Source: Streptomyces sp. ATexAB-D23
Lineage (GTDB): Bacteria > Actinomycetota > Actinomycetes > Streptomycetales > Streptomycetaceae
NCBI RefSeq assembly: GCF_000373645.1
Contig: NZ_KB892079.1
Location: 231,977 to 295,976 of the forward strand
DNA: 64,000 nt
Direction: 5' to 3'
Positions 9,340 through 17,786 of the stretch are shown here, one piece after another. The translations under genes and the position numbers were made by a program. The first letter of the stretch is position 1. Each line of letters starts with the position of its first letter. The notes under the pieces are model-generated. The model searched no databases and was not told the origin of the DNA. It worked only from the letters and a program-made list of their open reading frames with translations.

Positions 9340-10804
9340 GCGTGAGCGTAGCAGCGTGGTGGAGCTGGCCACAGCCCTGCGGTCGGAGCTGAACCGCTAC
9401 TCTCCAGGTGAGAAGCTGCCGTCCAGTCGTGCCCTGGTCGAACGGTTCCGGGCCAGTCCGGTGACCGTGTCGCGGGCCGTCGCCCAGCTCGCCGCCGAGG
9501 GCCTCGTCGTCACCCGCCCCGGCTCCGGCGCCTACCGGGCCCGGCCCCTCGCCGACGCCGCGCCCCCGGCCGGCGACACCTCCTGGCAGGAGGTCTCGCT
9601 CAGCGGCGACGGCGGCCCCGAGGCGGTCCCCCGTACCGTCGACGTCTCCGGCCTGCTGGTCAGCCTGGTCGCCCCACCGACCGGCGTCATCGAGCTGAAC
9701 GGGGGCTACTTGCACGCCTCGCTCCAGCCCGAACGCGCCCTCGCCGCCGCCCTGACCCGGGCCGGCCGCCGGCCGGGCGCCTGGAGCCGTCCGCCCATCG
9801 ACGGGCTGACCGAACTGCGCGCCTGGTTCGCCCGGGACATCGGCCCCGCGCTCGGCGCCGCCGACGTGCTGATCACCGCGGGCGGCCAGAGCGCCCTGGC
9901 CACCGCGCTGCGGGCGCTCGCCCCGCCCGGCGCGCCCGTGCTCGTGGAGTCGCCCACCTACCCCGGCATGCTGGCGGCCGCCCGAGCCGCGGGGCTGCGC
10001 CCGGTCCCCGTCCCGGTGGACCGCGACGGTGTGCGCCCCGACCTGCTCGCCGCAGCTTTCCACGCCACCGGCGCCCGCGTCTTCGTGTGCCAGCCCCTCT
10101 TCCAGAACCCGACCGGCACCGTCCTGTCCAAGGCCCGGCGCCCCGAAGTCGTCCGGATCGCCCGGGAGGCGGGGGCGTTCGTCATCGAGGACGACTTCGC
10201 CCGGCTCCTCGCCCACGACGACGCGGGCCCGCTGCCCAGACCGCTGGCCGCCGACGACCCCGACGGAGTCGTCGTCCACACCCGCTCGCTCACCAAGGCC
10301 GCCTCGCCCAGCCTGCGGGTGGGCGCGCTCGCCGCCCGGGGCCCGGCCCTGGAGCGGCTGCGCGGCATCCAGATCGTGGACAGCTTCTTCGTCCCCCGGC
10401 CGCTCCAGGAGGCCGCCCTCGAACTGGTCGGCTCACCCGCCTGGGGCCGCCACCTGCGGTCCGTGTCGGCGGAACTGCGCGCCCGGCGTACGGCGATGAC
10501 GGCGGCGCTGCGCGAGGCGCTGCCCGGCCTCGCGCTGCCGCACATCCCGGTGGGCGGCGGCTACCTCTGGCTGCGGCTGCCCGGGGCCGAGGCCGGGACG
10601 GACGAGTCCGCCATGGTCCAGGCGGCGCTGCGCGCGGGGGTGGCCGTCGCGCCGGGGCGGCCCTACTTCGGCGCCGAGCCCCCGGCACCGCAGATCCGGC
10701 TGAGCTTCGCCTCGGTCGCCGGGCCGGCCGAACTCGCCGAGGGCGTGCGCCGGCTGCGTACCGCCTGGGAGGGCACCCCGGCCGTCCTGCCGCCCGGACC
10801 CTGA
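9338..10804 (+). CDS. MocR-type PLP-dependent transcriptional regulator
   Basis: 488-residue fusion of an N-terminal GntR winged-helix domain (about 1-70, with PSSRALVERFRASPVTVSRAVAQLAAEGLV) and a fold-type I aminotransferase-like domain (about 110-480). The PLP lysine lies in TRSLTKAASPSLRVGAL, and FQNPTGTVLS plus VIEDDFARLLAHD match the cofactor pocket. Such proteins use PLP or an amino-compound adduct as effector. There is no obvious Shine-Dalgarno site, and TATCCT (9323-9328) lies ten bases before the ATG, so the mRNA may be leaderless. It is divergent from, and start-to-start with, an EamA exporter. Confidence 0.9.
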
Positions 10805-10876
10805 CCGAGGGATCCGTCGTACGGGTGTGCGGAGGCACTCTTGACCGGCGCCGCGATCGGCTCCACGATCGCGGCC

Positions 10877-11452
10877 ATGAGTGTTCGAGTCTCGCTCGTC
10901 GCCGCAGCGCGTGGTTCCGCCCTGCTCGCCGAGCGCTTCGACGACGACCGGCCGCTCGACGAGGCGGGCTGGCACGCGGTGCGGTTCGCCGCCCCCGCTC
11001 TGATGTCCCTGGGCGACGCCGAACTGCGCTACTGCTCACCGACCCCGCGCAGCCGCGCCACGGGCCGGGCGCTCGGCTTCCACCCGCTGGTCCAGCCGGC
11101 GCTGCGCGACTGCGACATGGGGCGGTGGCGGGGCTGCACACTCGCCGATGTCACCGCGCGCGAACCGGCGGCCGTCGACGCCTGGCTGGCGGACCCGCGC
11201 GCGGCGCCGCACGGCGGCGAACCGCTCCTCGCGTTCATCACACGGATAGGCGGCTGGCTGGACACCCGCCCCGCCTGCGACGGCGCCATCGTCGCGGTCG
11301 CCGAGCCTGCCGTCGTGCGGGCCGCCCTCGTCTACGCGCTGAAGGCCCCGCCGTCCTCGTACTGGAACGTGGACGTCGGCCCGCTCTCCACCGTCACGCT
11401 CACCGGCCTGCCGCGCCGCTGGTCCCTGCGCCTGGAGGCGGGGGTGGGCTGA
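10877..11452 (+). CDS. Histidine-phosphatase-fold protein lacking catalytic histidines
   Basis: 191-residue protein whose layout follows the phosphoglycerate mutase-like superfamily: an N-terminal strand where LVRHGET is expected, then DDDRPLDEAGWHAV, CSPTPRSRATGRALG, LRDCDMGRWRG, and a late GAIVAVAEPAVVRAALVYAL. The RHG motif reads AARGS and the second SHG motif reads AEP, so both catalytic histidines are missing. It may bind rather than hydrolyse phosphate esters. Start ATG 10877 is chosen by homology-like alignment; an upstream in-frame start at 10841 is possible. The fold assignment is from pattern, not search. Confidence 0.7.
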   Translation: MSVRVSLVAAARGSALLAERFDDDRPLDEAGWHAVRFAAPALMSLGDAELRYCSPTPRSRATGRALGFHPLVQPALRDCDMGRWRGCTLADVTAREPAAVDAWLADPRAAPHGGEPLLAFITRIGGWLDTRPACDGAIVAVAEPAVVRAALVYALKAPPSSYWNVDVGPLSTVTLTGLPRRWSLRLEAGVG

Positions 11453-11510
11453 GGCGGGGCCGCTTTGGGGCCGGGCGCTTTGGGACCACGACGGACACGA
11501 ACATCTGCTC

Positions 11511-11533
11511 GCACCGGGCGCGGCGGCCGGTGC
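11511..11533. terminator. Possible weak terminator hairpin
   Basis: GCACCGG (11511-11517) pairs with CCGGTGC (11527-11533) around a 9-nt loop, between two convergent genes. Nothing else is recognisable in 11453-11574. Confidence 0.35.
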
Positions 11534-11574
11534 GCGGGGCGCCGGCCGTCGCGCCCGGATGCGCCACGTGGCGG

Positions 11575-12354
11575 TCAGTCCTCCTGGCCGGGGGCCTTCG
11601 GCTCCCCGGGGGCGGGCGTGCCCTGGGCGGCGACCAGGAGCGAGAGCGCCTCGGAGATGCCCCGCTCGGCGGTCGCCTTGTCGATGCCGAGACCGCTGAG
11701 CACGCCCGAGCCGTCCTCGTGCTCCAGCAGGGCGAGCAGGATGTGCTCGGTGCCGATGTAGTTGTGCCCCATCCGCAGGGCCTCGCGGAAGGTCAGCTCC
11801 AGCGCCTTGCGGGCGTCGCCGTTGTACGGGATCAGCTCGGGGATCTCGCCCTCCGCGGCGGGCGGCAGCGCCTCGGTCGCGGCCTGCCGGACCGAGTCCA
11901 GGACCACGCCCTGCGCCCTGATGAACGCGGCGGCGAGCCCTTCCGGCTCACTGAGCAGACCGAGGACCAGGTGTTCGGTGCCGATCTCCGCGTTGGAGGC
12001 GGCCCGCGCCTCGTTCTGCGCGGCCATGACCACGTTCTTGGCGCGCGCGGTGAAGCGGCCGAAGCCCTGGCTCGGGTTGAGGTCGGAGCCCTCTGCGGGG
12101 TCCTTGGCGACGAAGCGCTTCTGTGCCGCCTGCCGCGTCACCCCCATGCTCTTGCCGATCTCGGTCCAGGAGGCGCCGGAGCGGCGGGCCTGGTCCACGA
12201 AGTGGCCGATGAGGTGGTCGGCGACGTCGCCGAGGTGGTCGGCGGCGATGACGGCGTCCTGGAGCTGGTCGAGGGCGTCGGGATGGACCTTCTTGATGGC
12301 TGCGATGAGGTCGTCGAGACGGACGGGTTGCGTCGGACCTACGGGATTCGTCAT
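11575..12354 (-). CDS. Clp N-terminal repeat protein with HTH segment
   Basis: 259-residue protein. An N-terminal helix-turn-helix-like region (about 45-85, SGASWTEIGKSMGVTRQAAQKRF) is followed by two Clp-N repeats (ARAKNVVMAAQNEARAASNAEIGTEHLVLGLL, then RKALELTFREALRMGHNYIGTEHILLALL). There is no AAA+ ATPase module, so this is not a Clp chaperone. It may read protein-quality signals through the Clp-N fold and act on DNA through the HTH; that role is inferred. Its predicted promoter is overlapped by two palindromes, suggesting autorepression, and the mRNA appears leaderless. Confidence 0.85.
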   Translation of the reverse strand: MTNPVGPTQPVRLDDLIAAIKKVHPDALDQLQDAVIAADHLGDVADHLIGHFVDQARRSGASWTEIGKSMGVTRQAAQKRFVAKDPAEGSDLNPSQGFGRFTARAKNVVMAAQNEARAASNAEIGTEHLVLGLLSEPEGLAAAFIRAQGVVLDSVRQAATEALPPAAEGEIPELIPYNGDARKALELTFREALRMGHNYIGTEHILLALLEHEDGSGVLSGLGIDKATAERGISEALSLLVAAQGTPAPGEPKAPGQED

Positions 12355-12355
12355 G

Positions 12356-12401
12356 TGTCAACCGTAAGTTGACAGGTGAGGGGTGTCAACTATCGGTTGA
12401 C
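12356..12401 (-). promoter_or_regulatory. Promoter with two 17-bp palindromic operators
   Basis: Two copies of GTCAAC-N5-GTTGAC occur at 12357-12373 and 12385-12401, centres 28 bp apart. On the minus strand TTGACA (12389-12384) and TACGGT (12366-12361), spaced by 17 bp, make a good sigma-70-type promoter; the ATG at 12354 begins 7 nt after the -10 box, so transcription probably starts at or near the A of the ATG. One palindrome covers the -35 and the other the -10. Confidence 0.75.
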
Positions 12402-12436
12402 GCTGCATCGATCCTTACGTTCTCGCCACGAATGAC

Positions 12437-12475
12437 GGACGCGCCGGCCGACGGTGTACGTCGTCCGGCGCGTCC
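12437..12475 (-). terminator. Terminator hairpin after cyclophilin gene
   Basis: GGACGCGCCGG (12437-12447) pairs with CCGGCGCGTCC (12465-12475); inside it, CGACG pairs with CGTCG around GTGTA, separated by one mismatch. It lies 36 bp beyond the stop of the minus-strand cyclophilin gene. Confidence 0.75.
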
Positions 12476-12510
12476 GGTCGGCTGTCAGCCGAGAGGTGCG
12501 GGGTGCGGGA

Positions 12511-13008
12511 TCAGAGGACCCCGGAGTCGGCGATGGTGACCTTCGCCTTGGTGCGGCCGCTCTGCGAGCCGAGGGCCTCGATCTTCTTGACCAGGGACAT
12601 GCTGTCCTCGTCGGCGACCTCGCCGAAGACGACGTGCTTGCCGTCCAGCCAGGACGTCACGATGGTCGTGATGAAGAACTGCGAACCGTTCGAGTTCGGG
12701 CCGGCGTTGGCCATGGAGAGCAGGCCGGGCTTGGTGTGCGCCAGCTTGAAGTTCTCGTCCTCGAACTTGGCACCGTAGATGCTCTTGCCGCCCGTGCCGT
12801 CGCCACGGGTGAAGTCGCCGCCCTGGAGCATGAACTCGGGGATGACGCGGTGGAAGGAGGAACCCTTGTAGCCGAAGCCGTTCTGCCCGGTCGCCAGCTG
12901 GCGGAAGTTCTCAGCGGTACGGGGAACGACGTCGTCGAACAGATTGAAGACGATCCGCCCGGCGGGCTCGTCGTTGATGGTGATGTCGAAGAAAACCTGA
13001 CTCGTCAT
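12511..13008 (-). CDS. Peptidyl-prolyl cis-trans isomerase, cyclophilin type
   Basis: 165-residue single-domain cyclophilin that isomerises Xaa-Pro bonds, cytoplasmic since no signal peptide is present. Active-site segments are intact: FHRVIPEFMLQGGDFTRGDGTGG (catalytic Arg and Gln-Gly-Gly-Asp-Phe), SMANAGPNSNGSQFFITT and WLDGKHVVFGEV. Length equals the normal single-domain family. It is transcribed alone, ending at the hairpin 12437-12475. Confidence 0.95.
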   Translation of the reverse strand: MTSQVFFDITINDEPAGRIVFNLFDDVVPRTAENFRQLATGQNGFGYKGSSFHRVIPEFMLQGGDFTRGDGTGGKSIYGAKFEDENFKLAHTKPGLLSMANAGPNSNGSQFFITTIVTSWLDGKHVVFGEVADEDSMSLVKKIEALGSQSGRTKAKVTIADSGVL

Positions 13009-13054
13009 GGAACCATCCTGACATCTTCCCGGACCGCCCCGGCGCCCCGCCCCC

Positions 13055-13567
13055 TCACACGCCCGTCTTCCCGTCGATCCGCTCGCGCAGCAGATCGGCG
13101 TGTCCGCTGTGACGGGCGTACTCGCCGATCATGTGGTGGTGGATCCACCGGAGATTCACCTCGCCGCCCATGAAGGGCACCGATTCCTCCAGCGACCGCG
13201 CCGCGCACACCGCGCGGGACACGGCGATCTCCTCCTGCCAGGCCGCTACGGCACCCGCGAATGCGGCGTCCCCGGAGAGCTCGAACCCTCCGCTGTGGGC
13301 CCCGGGACCGGCCGGCCCGCCGTGCAGCGGCGGCACGTCCTCACCGGTCAGGATCCGGCGGAACCAGGTTCGCTCGACCTCCGCGAGATGCTGGACGAGC
13401 CCCATCAGCGTCAGCGACGACGGCGGTACGGAGGCGAGGCGCACCTGCTCCTCGGTGAGGCCCTCGCACTTCTCGGCCACGGTGGCCCGGTAGAAGTCGA
13501 GCCAGCTCTCCAGGCCGGTCCGTTCGTCGGCGTCCAGCGGGGGCATCGGGCGTGCGGTGTGCGTCAT
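13055..13567 (-). CDS. DinB/DUF664 family protein
   Basis: 170-residue four-helix-bundle protein of the DinB/DUF664 superfamily, often metal-binding and sometimes thiol-transferase-like. The spaced histidines expected of the fold are present: GLVQHLAEVERTWFRR in helix 2, and WIHHHMIGEYARHSGHADLLRERIDG near the C-terminus. The first usable ATG is 13567; a GTG two codons upstream is less likely. It lies 46 bp upstream of the cyclophilin gene on the same strand. No specific substrate can be given. Confidence 0.85.
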   Translation of the reverse strand: MTHTARPMPPLDADERTGLESWLDFYRATVAEKCEGLTEEQVRLASVPPSSLTLMGLVQHLAEVERTWFRRILTGEDVPPLHGGPAGPGAHSGGFELSGDAAFAGAVAAWQEEIAVSRAVCAARSLEESVPFMGGEVNLRWIHHHMIGEYARHSGHADLLRERIDGKTGV

Positions 13568-13618
13568 GGTCACCGATGCTGCCAGGCGGGTCTGACAGTC
13601 GCGCCCCGGACCGCCTGC

Positions 13619-14407
13619 CTACGGACGCCGGCGGGGCTTGGCGCGCTTGGCCGCCGCCCCGCTCCTGGCCCCGCGCGCGCCCTTCGCGCCCTTGGCTCCC
13701 GCGGAACCGCTCTTCCCGGCCGCGGGCTTCCGCCGCGCCCCCTGGCCGCCCCCGTCGCGCTTGGGCTTCTCCTTCGCAGGGGCCGCGGGCGGAGTGGAGC
13801 GCCCCCGCGAGCTGTTCACGGTCCGCCCGCGCACGATGCCGATGAAGTCCTCCACCCGGTCGGTGGTCTTCTCCTGCGGCCACGACAGCGCGATGCGCGA
13901 CTCCGGCGCGTCCGACAGCGGGCGGTACGTCAGGTCCTTGCGGTGGTGCAGCCGGGCGAGCGACTGCGGGACGACGAGGACGCCCACCCCCGCCGCCACC
14001 AGTTCCACGGCGTCCGCCGTCGTCGCCGGACGCTCGATCGCGGGGCGGCCGGGCAGCCGCTCCCAGACCAGGGTGTCGTCCTGCGGGTGGAGCACGATCT
14101 CGTCGGCCAGCTCGGCGAGGGACAGCTCGTCGACGGCTGCGACCACGTGGTCCTTCGGGACCACCACGACGGTCGTCTCCGTGTAGAGGGGGATCGCGCT
14201 GAGATCGGTGCCGTCGACGGGCAGCCGGACGAACCCGGCGTCCGCGCCGCCCGCGCGCAGCAGGTCCCGCGCCCCGGCGGCGGGCACCGGGACGAGGTCC
14301 AGGGGGATGCCGGGCAGACGCTCGTGCCAGATCCGTACCCACTTGGTGGGCGTCACTCCGGGGACGTACGCCAGCCGGAACGAAGGGGATGCTTCCGAGC
14401 CTGTCAC
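13619..14407 (-). CDS. LysR-type effector domain protein without DNA-binding domain
   Basis: 262-residue protein. Residues about 8-200 match a LysR substrate-binding domain (FRLAYVPGVTPTKWVRIWHE, AGFVRLPVDG, VVVVPKDH, then AVELVAAGVGVLVVPQSLARL). There is no N-terminal winged helix; instead the last ~65 residues are a basic Lys/Arg/Ala/Gly tail (KGAKGARGARSGAAAKRAK) that may contact DNA or RNA. Start is GTG 14407. It is divergent from the DUF5997 gene at 14475, a pairing I recall in actinobacteria. Its role is unknown; regulation of or by the neighbour is speculation. Confidence 0.8.
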   Translation of the reverse strand: MTGSEASPSFRLAYVPGVTPTKWVRIWHERLPGIPLDLVPVPAAGARDLLRAGGADAGFVRLPVDGTDLSAIPLYTETTVVVVPKDHVVAAVDELSLAELADEIVLHPQDDTLVWERLPGRPAIERPATTADAVELVAAGVGVLVVPQSLARLHHRKDLTYRPLSDAPESRIALSWPQEKTTDRVEDFIGIVRGRTVNSSRGRSTPPAAPAKEKPKRDGGGQGARRKPAAGKSGSAGAKGAKGARGARSGAAAKRAKPRRRP

Positions 14408-14474
14408 CCCGCCAGGTTACCGGTCGTGCCGGTCGTGGTCGGATCGACCGCAGGCGCTGGATACCCTTGGCACC

Positions 14475-14879
14475 ATGAAGTCCCACCAGAGCGCCCAGAC
14501 CATGAAGCCCGCGACCGCGGCGAAGAAGCTGGGTGTGTACCTCGACGCCACCCCCGCCGAATTCCAGGACGGTGTCGTCTCGCGCGCCGAGCTGGCGGCC
14601 CTCCAGGCCGACCCTCCCCAGTGGCTGCGCGACCTGCGGAGCAATGGCCCGCACCCGCGCCCGGTCGTCGCCTCCAAGCTGGGCGTCTCCATCTCGGGCC
14701 TGGCCCGCGGCGGGGTCACGGAACCCCTGACCACGGAGCAGATCGAGGCGCTGAAGCAGGACGACCCGGAGTGGCTGCGCAAGGAGCGCGCCACCCAGGC
14801 CGACGTCCGCAAGGAGAACGTCCGCATCAAGGAGCGGAACGCCGAACGCGAGGCGAAGGAGCGGGACGACCGCGCCTGA
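14475..14879 (+). CDS. DUF5997 family protein
   Basis: 134-residue soluble protein with the DUF5997 look: KPATAAKKLGVYLDATPAEFQ, then the repeated-sounding PPQWLRDLR and DPEWLRKER around a central VASKLGVSISGLAR, ending in a charged coiled-coil-like helix (KENVRIKERNAEREAKERDD). The central part could be a helix-turn-helix. ATG 14475 is the natural start. Function unknown. Confidence 0.8.
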   Translation: MKSHQSAQTMKPATAAKKLGVYLDATPAEFQDGVVSRAELAALQADPPQWLRDLRSNGPHPRPVVASKLGVSISGLARGGVTEPLTTEQIEALKQDDPEWLRKERATQADVRKENVRIKERNAEREAKERDDRA

Positions 14880-14898
14880 CCCCCCGGGGAGACGCCTG

Positions 14899-14940
14899 TG
14901 GGTGGCCCCCGTCCCGTACGCACAGAACGGGGGCCACCCA
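14899..14940. terminator. Bidirectional terminator hairpin
   Basis: TGGGTGGCCCCCGT (14899-14912) pairs perfectly with its complement at 14927-14940 across a 14-nt loop, between the convergent DUF5997 and FG-GAP genes. Confidence 0.8.
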
Positions 14941-14977
14941 CACGTCGTTCGGAACAGGGGCCACCCACACGTCGTTC
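14930..14977. repeat. Two 21-bp direct repeats
   Basis: A 21-bp unit beginning GGGGCCACCCACACG occurs at 14930-14950 and again, identically, at 14957-14977. The first copy shares its left part with the terminator's right arm; the second runs into the stop codon of the FG-GAP gene. It looks like a tandem duplication of the terminator edge. Confidence 0.8.
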
Positions 14978-16460
14978 AGTCGCTGATGCCGGGCCCGTTG
15001 TCGTTGGACAGGTTCAGGCCGAACCCGGCCCCCTTCACGAGCGCGCCCAGGTCGACCGGGTTGAACGCGAAGGCACCCGCCGCGGTCAGGCCCGAGGAGG
15101 TGCCGCGCAGGGACCACACCGCGCCGCCGTCCGCGACCGCCTCCAGGTCCTCGCCGGGCGCACCGGCCACCAGGTCCGCCCTGCCGTCGTTGTCGAGGTC
15201 GAGCAGCCGGACCGAACCGCCGAAGTGGTCACCGGCCTCCGCCACGCCCGGCACGCCCGCGGTCTCCTGGTGGAAGGCCTGCGCACCGGTGCCGCTCAGA
15301 CCGCCGGGGCCGCCCTTCAGCAGCACGACCGCGCCCGCCGCCCTCGTCTTCTCGATGGCCTCGAACGGCACACCCACCGCCAGGTCGGCGTAACCGTCGC
15401 CGTTGACGTCGCCCGCACTGAGCCGGGCGCCGAACTGGTCGCCCTTCTCGCTCACCCCGGGCACGCCGGCGGTGTCCTGGGTGATCGTCTTGGTCCGGGT
15501 GGTGCTGGGGCCGGAGGCGGAGCCGTAGTAGATCCTGACGGTGCCAGGGTCCGCGGGGAAGTCCTCCACGATGTCGCCCGGTACCACGCGGGTGGCGAGG
15601 TCGTCCTTGCCGTCCTTGTCGAAGTCACCCACCGCGAGGGCCGAGGCGCCGGGGAGCGGGGTGGAGAGCGGCGACAGACCCTCGGGGGTGCCCAGCCACA
15701 GCTTGGCGCCCTCGGAGTGCTCCTCGTACACGTAGGTCGTGCACAGGTCGTCGATGCCGTCGCCGTTGAAGTCGCCCACGGCGGTGGTGCCCATGTAGTT
15801 GTCCGTGTCGAACATCGTCACCAGCTGCTCGCGGGCGGGCACCCCGGACCGGTCGAACGGCCCGTACAGCACGCTGCGTTCCTCGTACTCCCCGCCGTGG
15901 TCCAGCATCAGGTCCGTGGTGCCGTCGCCGTCGAAGTCACCCGCGGTGAGGTTGGACCCCACCTGGCTGTCGGGCGGCGCGGCCAGCCGCACCGCGCCCT
16001 GTCCGGTCAGGCCGCCGGTGCGGCCCCACAGGACGATCACCGAGCCGAAGTTGTTCGGGGACGTCAGCCATTCGTTGGCGTACAGCGCCAGGTCGGTCAG
16101 GCCGTCGTGGTCGAGGTCCTCGGCGACCATCCGGGAACCGAGGCTGTTGCCGTTCTCGGGTTCGCCCGGCACACCGGGCGTGTTCTGGTCGATGACGGTC
16201 GTGTGCGCGGTGCTCAGGCCCTGTGCGGAGCCGTAGGCGACGGTGATGTACCCCGCCCACTCATGGCCGTCGACAGCGGCGGCGGGGGCCGCGACGACGA
16301 CGTCCTGGTAGCCGTCCCCGTTGAAGTCCTCCCGCACGGTGGTGGTTGCCGTTCCCCCGGCCGTACCCGCGTGCCCGCCGCCGGGCGCCGCGACGGCCGT
16401 GCCGCAGGACAGCGCCGTCGCGGCACAGACGGTTACGGCCAGCATGGTGCGAATGCCCAC
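14976..16460 (-). CDS. Secreted FG-GAP/VCBS repeat protein
   Basis: 494-residue exported protein with an N-terminal Sec signal (MLAVTVCAATALSCGTAVAAP) and about six or seven FG-GAP beta-propeller blades. Each blade has a calcium-binding DxDGxxD-type loop, for example DFNGDGYQDVVVAAP, DLDHDGLTDLALYA, DFDGDGTTDLML, DFNGDGIDDLCT, DFDKDGKDDLAT, DVNGDGYADLAVG and DLDNDGRADLVAG. This integrin-alpha-like propeller suggests extracellular binding rather than catalysis. GTG 16460 is the start, with AGGAG 8 bp upstream; longer upstream readings lack a signal peptide. Confidence 0.88.
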   Translation of the reverse strand: MGIRTMLAVTVCAATALSCGTAVAAPGGGHAGTAGGTATTTVREDFNGDGYQDVVVAAPAAAVDGHEWAGYITVAYGSAQGLSTAHTTVIDQNTPGVPGEPENGNSLGSRMVAEDLDHDGLTDLALYANEWLTSPNNFGSVIVLWGRTGGLTGQGAVRLAAPPDSQVGSNLTAGDFDGDGTTDLMLDHGGEYEERSVLYGPFDRSGVPAREQLVTMFDTDNYMGTTAVGDFNGDGIDDLCTTYVYEEHSEGAKLWLGTPEGLSPLSTPLPGASALAVGDFDKDGKDDLATRVVPGDIVEDFPADPGTVRIYYGSASGPSTTRTKTITQDTAGVPGVSEKGDQFGARLSAGDVNGDGYADLAVGVPFEAIEKTRAAGAVVLLKGGPGGLSGTGAQAFHQETAGVPGVAEAGDHFGGSVRLLDLDNDGRADLVAGAPGEDLEAVADGGAVWSLRGTSSGLTAAGAFAFNPVDLGALVKGAGFGLNLSNDNGPGISD

Positions 16461-16590
16461 AGGATCTCCTTGGTCGCGTACGCGGAGCCATTGGCGTACG
16501 AGGTGTGAGGGCTCACAGGGGAGACAGCCGCGAACGGGAGAAGGTTGCCCGGCGAACGGAAGGTGAACTCGGCGCGCGGGCAAAGGAGTC

Positions 16591-16635
16591 GGGGCCCGGC
16601 GGGGGCGGTCCGTGGCCGCCCCCGCACCCGGCCCC
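16591..16635 (-). terminator. Terminator hairpin after gap
   Basis: GGGGGCGG (16601-16608) pairs with CCGCCCCC (16616-16623), and flanking GGGGCC-rich and GGCCCC-rich arms extend the stem with mismatches. It lies just downstream of the minus-strand gap gene. Confidence 0.6.
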
Positions 16636-16642
16636 GCGCTGC

Positions 16643-17641
16643 TCAGCTGCCGGCGAGGAGGGTGAGTGTGTCGATCACCCGGTTCGAGAAGCCCCACTCG
16701 TTGTCGTACCAGGCGGACACCTTGATGTGGCGGCCGTCGACCCGGGTGAGCGCCGAGTCGAAGATCGAGGAGGCCGGATTGCCGGTGATGTCGGCCGACA
16801 CGAGCGGGTCCTCGGAGTATTCGAGAACGCCCGCCAGGGGGCCTTCGGCCGCGGCCCGGTACGCCTCCAGCACCTGGTCACGGGTCACGTCGCGCGCCAC
16901 CGTCGTGTTCAGCTCGACGATCGAACCGACCGGGACCGGTACGCGGATGGAGTCGCCGGACAGCTTGCCCTCCAGGCGGGGCAGCACCAGGCCGATCGCC
17001 TTGGCCGCGCCGGTCGTGGTCGGCACGATGTTGACCCCGGCGGCGCGGGCGCGGCGGGGGTCGCGGTGCGGCCCGTCCTGGAGATTCTGCTCCTGCGTGT
17101 AGGCGTGCACGGTGGTCATGAAGCCGTGCTCGATGCCCGCGAGGTCGTCCAGCACCGACGCCAGCGGCGCGAGCGCGTTGGTGGTGCAGGAGGCGTTCGA
17201 CACGATCGTGTGCAGCTCGGGGTCGTACGCGTCGCTGTTGACCCCGTACGCCAGCGTCACGTCGGCACCGTCCGACGGCGCGGCGACCAGCACCCGCTTC
17301 GCGCCGGCGTCGAGGTGGGCACGGGCGGCCTTGGCGGAGGTGAAACGGCCGGTCGCCTCCAGGGCGATGTCGACGCCGAGTTCCGCCCAGGGCAGCTTGG
17401 CGGGCTCCCGCTCGGCGAGCACCTTGATGCGGCGGCCGTCGACCACGAGGGTGTCGCCGTCCACCGTGACGGGGCGGCCCAGCCGGCCGGCCGTCGTGTC
17501 GAACGCGAGCAGCCGGGCGAGGGCGGTGGGCTCCGTGAGGTCGTTGACGGCGACGATGTCGAGGTCGCTGTCGCGTTCGAGCAGCGCGCGCAGCACGTTG
17601 CGTCCGATGCGGCCGAATCCGTTGATGGCGATGCGAGTCAT
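16643..17641 (-). CDS. gap: Glyceraldehyde-3-phosphate dehydrogenase, type I
   Basis: 332-residue glycolytic enzyme that oxidises glyceraldehyde-3-phosphate with NAD and phosphate. It starts MTRIAINGFGRIGRNVLRALLE (Rossmann fold), has the catalytic cysteine in SNASCTTNALAPL and the C-terminal VSAWYDNEWGFSNRVIDTL. The ATG at 17641 gives the canonical N-terminus and has AAGGGA upstream. Its neighbour 146 bp upstream on the same strand is an AraC-type regulator, with no evidence of a functional link. Confidence 0.96.
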   Translation of the reverse strand: MTRIAINGFGRIGRNVLRALLERDSDLDIVAVNDLTEPTALARLLAFDTTAGRLGRPVTVDGDTLVVDGRRIKVLAEREPAKLPWAELGVDIALEATGRFTSAKAARAHLDAGAKRVLVAAPSDGADVTLAYGVNSDAYDPELHTIVSNASCTTNALAPLASVLDDLAGIEHGFMTTVHAYTQEQNLQDGPHRDPRRARAAGVNIVPTTTGAAKAIGLVLPRLEGKLSGDSIRVPVPVGSIVELNTTVARDVTRDQVLEAYRAAAEGPLAGVLEYSEDPLVSADITGNPASSIFDSALTRVDGRHIKVSAWYDNEWGFSNRVIDTLTLLAGS

Positions 17642-17786
17642 GAGATGTCCCTTTCTCTCTCTGCCCCTCCACCATCGCGCCCGGCGGCCGCCCGGGACAG
17701 CGGCGCGATCGCCATGGTCCGTAAGGATCCCGCCAGCCCCTCGCGGTCCGCGCGGGAGGCCGCCGCGTGCCGCCCGTCCGCCCTGG

